7,955 nt of DNA, taken from contig PMYF01000231.1 of NCBI GenBank assembly GCA_003171295.1, forward strand, positions 1 through 7,955. Direction: 5' to 3'. The position numbers and the translations under genes were made by a program. Source of the DNA: Acidobacteriota bacterium. GTDB taxonomy: Bacteria; Acidobacteriota; Terriglobia; UBA7540. Under the pieces are notes generated by a model. That model did no database searches and had not been told where the DNA came from. It was given only the letters and a program-made list of their open reading frames with translations. Below, one piece after another: positions 6,735-7,955 of this stretch. Position 1 is the stretch's first letter. Each line of letters opens with the position of its first letter.

Positions 6735-6867
6735 GGTCAGACTTGGAGGCAGCTCGCGCCCACACGATTTATCCTGGGGCATCCTGGGGGTCCGTGGATA
6801 GAACTGTGCGTCCACAACCTCTCTGTTTCTTCCGCGCAAGAAGAGGGCGACCCGCTTGGGGCCGCCC
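6735..6867 (-). repeat. Dispersed repeat, copy B (terminator module)
   Basis: This is the intact reference copy. Its left block (6735-6798) aligns to 770-833, and the terminator block (6827-6867) matches copies A and C. It starts 2 nt after the integrase-fragment stop and lies 3' of the PEP-CTERM gene. Together with copy A in the same orientation it brackets about 5.9 kb containing the two-gene cassette and the mobile-element debris. Confidence 0.7.
6827..6867 (-). terminator. Intrinsic terminator of the PEP-CTERM gene
   Basis: On the minus strand, GGGCG/CGCCC (63-67 with 45-49 in the 6800s) extends past one mismatch by three G-C pairs. It is followed by TCTTCTT, then a second small stem TTCTT/AAGAA (6827-6831 with 6838-6842) around CCGCGC. 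It begins about 22 nt after the TAA stop at 6892-6890, as expected for the gene's own terminator. Confidence 0.75.
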
Positions 6868-6889
6868 GCCTACGAAAGCTATAGCCGTC

Positions 6890-7516
6890 TTATGTCCGGC
6901 GACGACGAATCAAGGCTAGCCCGCCCATCGCCAGCAGCGATATGGTCCCCGGCTCGGGGATTTCGCCGGCCATGCTGCCGATGAACAGATCCTGCACGCT
7001 GTCGCTTTGCAGGATGTACTCCGGGTGCGCCGGCGTGTATGGCCCAGCCGGTAGGGTGTTAAGCATGTTCTGGGCCAACTGAGCAACGGCGCTGTTGCCA
7101 CTGATGCTGAAATTGCCGTTGCTTATGTCGGATGCGCCGGCCGTCTCGAAACGTACTTCCCAGATCGCGCTGCCAAGCGCAGCGGCCGTCTGGCCGTCAT
7201 GCACCAGTGGGCCATAGGTATCCCACAGGTAGGCTATCTTGTCTCCGTTGGGAACATCCAGCACGTTGATGCGGGTGACATCGCCGCTGCCGGAGTACTG
7301 GGCCAGGTCCACGCAGTATGCGGAATAATCCTTGCCCTGATAAGAAACCTGGAACTGGCCCGCATACACAGTGAGACTGTCGGCGAGATAGCCGGGCGCA
7401 TGAATAGTCACTACGTCAACGAAGCCCAGACCGTTGTCGGTCATGATGTCGGCGTTGGCGCCGCTGGCGATAGCGAGGATCGCCAGCACGGTGGACAGAA
7501 CGATAGCATGTTTCAT
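6890..7516 (-). CDS. Secreted PEP-CTERM protein with a thioester-like domain
   Basis: This 208-residue protein has an N-terminal signal (hydrophobic core 4-16, cleavage expected after ANA at 20-22). It ends in a PEP-CTERM sorting tail: PEP at 187-189, hydrophobic TISLLAMGGLALI, then RRRR (204-207). Such tails direct export and processing by an exosortase, usually to the cell surface or extracellular matrix. The middle resembles the TED (thioester) domain found in surface adhesins: QFQVSYQGKDYSAYCVDL with C68, KIAYLWDTYG (93-102) and AAALGSAIWEV (111-121). TED proteins join the Cys to a Gln that normally precedes AIW (TQxAIW or LQLAIW); here G115-S116 occupies that place, so the thioester probably cannot form. 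AAGGAG lies 7 nt from the ATG. It appears monocistronic, with a terminator after it. The surface-protein call is firm; the TED assignment is moderate. Confidence 0.8.
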   Translation of the reverse strand: MKHAIVLSTVLAILAIASGANADIMTDNGLGFVDVVTIHAPGYLADSLTVYAGQFQVSYQGKDYSAYCVDLAQYSGSGDVTRINVLDVPNGDKIAYLWDTYGPLVHDGQTAAALGSAIWEVRFETAGASDISNGNFSISGNSAVAQLAQNMLNTLPAGPYTPAHPEYILQSDSVQDLFIGSMAGEIPEPGTISLLAMGGLALIRRRRT

Positions 7517-7523
7517 TTGTAGG

Positions 7524-7529
7524 CTCCTT
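7524..7529 (-). promoter_or_regulatory. Ribosome binding site of the PEP-CTERM gene
   Basis: AAGGAG on the minus strand lies 7 nt before the ATG at 7516-7514. This supports that start, which also begins a complete signal peptide. Confidence 0.75.
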
Positions 7530-7564
7530 TAGCCTTGCTGACGATTGCGGTTCGCCGCCGACCG

Positions 7565-7581
7565 GCGCGCGGATTGCGCGC
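7565..7581 (-). repeat. GC-rich inverted repeat in the PEP-CTERM gene leader
   Basis: GCGCGC (7565-7570) and GCGCGC (7576-7581) flank the 5-nt loop GGATT, about 50-65 nt before the start codon. A hairpin or a dimeric-regulator site are both possible; nothing further distinguishes them. Confidence 0.35.
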
Positions 7582-7926
7582 GAACGCATAGGTACTGGCT
7601 GTCTGAAAGATCCCTCACGTTGTTCAGTATGTAGCTGCTGCGTAAGAAACCAGCGGCATGTTCCATCACCGGCTGGCAAGGGGAGGATACGATTCAATAC
7701 GCGACGGGGCAAATCGTCCGGGAGATGCCCTCCCCCGAATGACAGGGTCGCGTGTTTGCCATAAGGAGTTAGGTCAGGCTATGCCCGGAGAGTTCTTCTG
7801 CTGGCAACGCCGTCCACGTCGAGGTAGAGGTTTGGTCGTGTTGGCTGCATGGGCGGGATTATCCGCGGCTGGTGGGCGGGAGCAAGCATGATCCTTGGGG
7901 GTGAGGGAATAAGAAGGCAGGTTCTA

Positions 7927-7955
7927 CTCTTTCCGCGCAAAAAGAGGGCGACCCG
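7927..7955 (-). terminator. Third copy of the terminator module (copy C), cut by the window edge
   Basis: CTCTTT-CCGCGCAA-AAAGAG (7927-7932 with 7941-7946) followed by GGGCGACCCG matches the terminator block of copies A and B. Only the first arm of the GC stem is inside the window. By analogy with copy B it should terminate a minus-strand gene to the right, perhaps another PEP-CTERM gene. Weak similarity to the left block of the repeat is seen around GATCCTTGGGGGTGA (7890-7904). Confidence 0.6.

Larger units (their letters stand above)
7517..7926. other. Upstream region of the PEP-CTERM gene, no convincing gene
   Basis: Apart from the ribosome site and a 6-bp inverted repeat GCGCGC-GGATT-GCGCGC (7565-7581), little can be assigned. 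I could not find a persuasive sigma70 or sigma54 promoter on the minus strand. A 36-codon plus-strand frame (7781-7891) has a basic start and a hydrophobic stretch, with AAGGAG 12 nt upstream, too far to be convincing. The region probably holds the promoter of the PEP-CTERM gene and separates it from a neighbour beyond the right edge. Confidence 0.5.

Noticed and set aside
770..6798. Copies A and B as attL/attR of an integrative element
   Set aside because: They are only about three quarters identical, while att sites left by recent integration are identical over their core; copy B is better explained as the terminator region of the PEP-CTERM gene.
7199..7522. 107-codon plus-strand frame
   Set aside because: It is antisense to the PEP-CTERM gene, which has a signal peptide, sorting tail and good ribosome site.
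7565..7660. Sigma54-type promoter for the PEP-CTERM gene
   Set aside because: TGGAACATGCCGCTGG on the minus strand has GG and GC elements, but their spacing is 2 nt short of the -24/-12 consensus.
7781..7891. 36-codon plus-strand frame with basic start and hydrophobic segment
   Set aside because: The only ribosome-site match is 12 nt away, and no family or conserved context supports it.
1..7955. CRISPR arrays, tRNA or rRNA genes
   Set aside because: No regularly spaced identical repeats, no cloverleaf-like segments and no rRNA-like stretches were seen.

Overview
The window most likely comes from a member of the Planctomycetota (the wider Planctomycetota-Verrucomicrobiota-Lentisphaerota group cannot be excluded). 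The best evidence is a secreted protein ending in a PEP-CTERM sorting tail (PEP, hydrophobic stretch, RRRR), a tyrosine-recombinase fragment of the type I associate with planctomycetes, and a pair of large exported proteins (a glycoside-hydrolase-like barrel and an FG-GAP/VCBS protein) of a kind common in these phyla. This placement rests on remembered families, not on a search.

Layout. (1) Positions 1-726, minus strand: a PAP2-family membrane phosphatase that runs off the left edge. Just upstream of it is a 37-codon remnant of what looks like the C-terminal end of a P-type cation ATPase, cut off near position 727-735. (2) Positions 727-1208: no protein gene. This stretch holds a minus-strand terminator module (repeat copy A) that no longer has an upstream gene, then a good sigma70-like plus-strand promoter and a hairpin-rich leader. 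(3) Positions 1209-5986, plus strand: two long secreted-protein genes separated by 2 nt, surely one transcript. (4) Positions 5987-6734: a short scar that looks like one end of an IS21-type element, fused directly to the C-terminal catalytic half of a tyrosine recombinase. (5) Positions 6735-7516: repeat copy B with its terminator, and the minus-strand PEP-CTERM gene it terminates. (6) Positions 7517-7955: the upstream region of that gene, then the start of a third copy of the terminator module (copy C), which probably belongs to a further minus-strand gene beyond the right edge.

Interpretation. The central two-gene unit is visibly AT-richer than its flanks in sampled blocks. It has a broken ATPase on its left, IS and integrase debris on its right, and lies between two diverged direct repeats. 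I read it as an acquired cassette inserted among native minus-strand genes. Both cassette proteins carry signal peptides, so they probably act outside the cytoplasmic membrane: the barrel protein on some glycan, the VCBS protein as a partner or binding protein. Substrate and activity cannot be told from sequence alone. No RNA genes, CRISPR arrays or complete mobile elements were seen.
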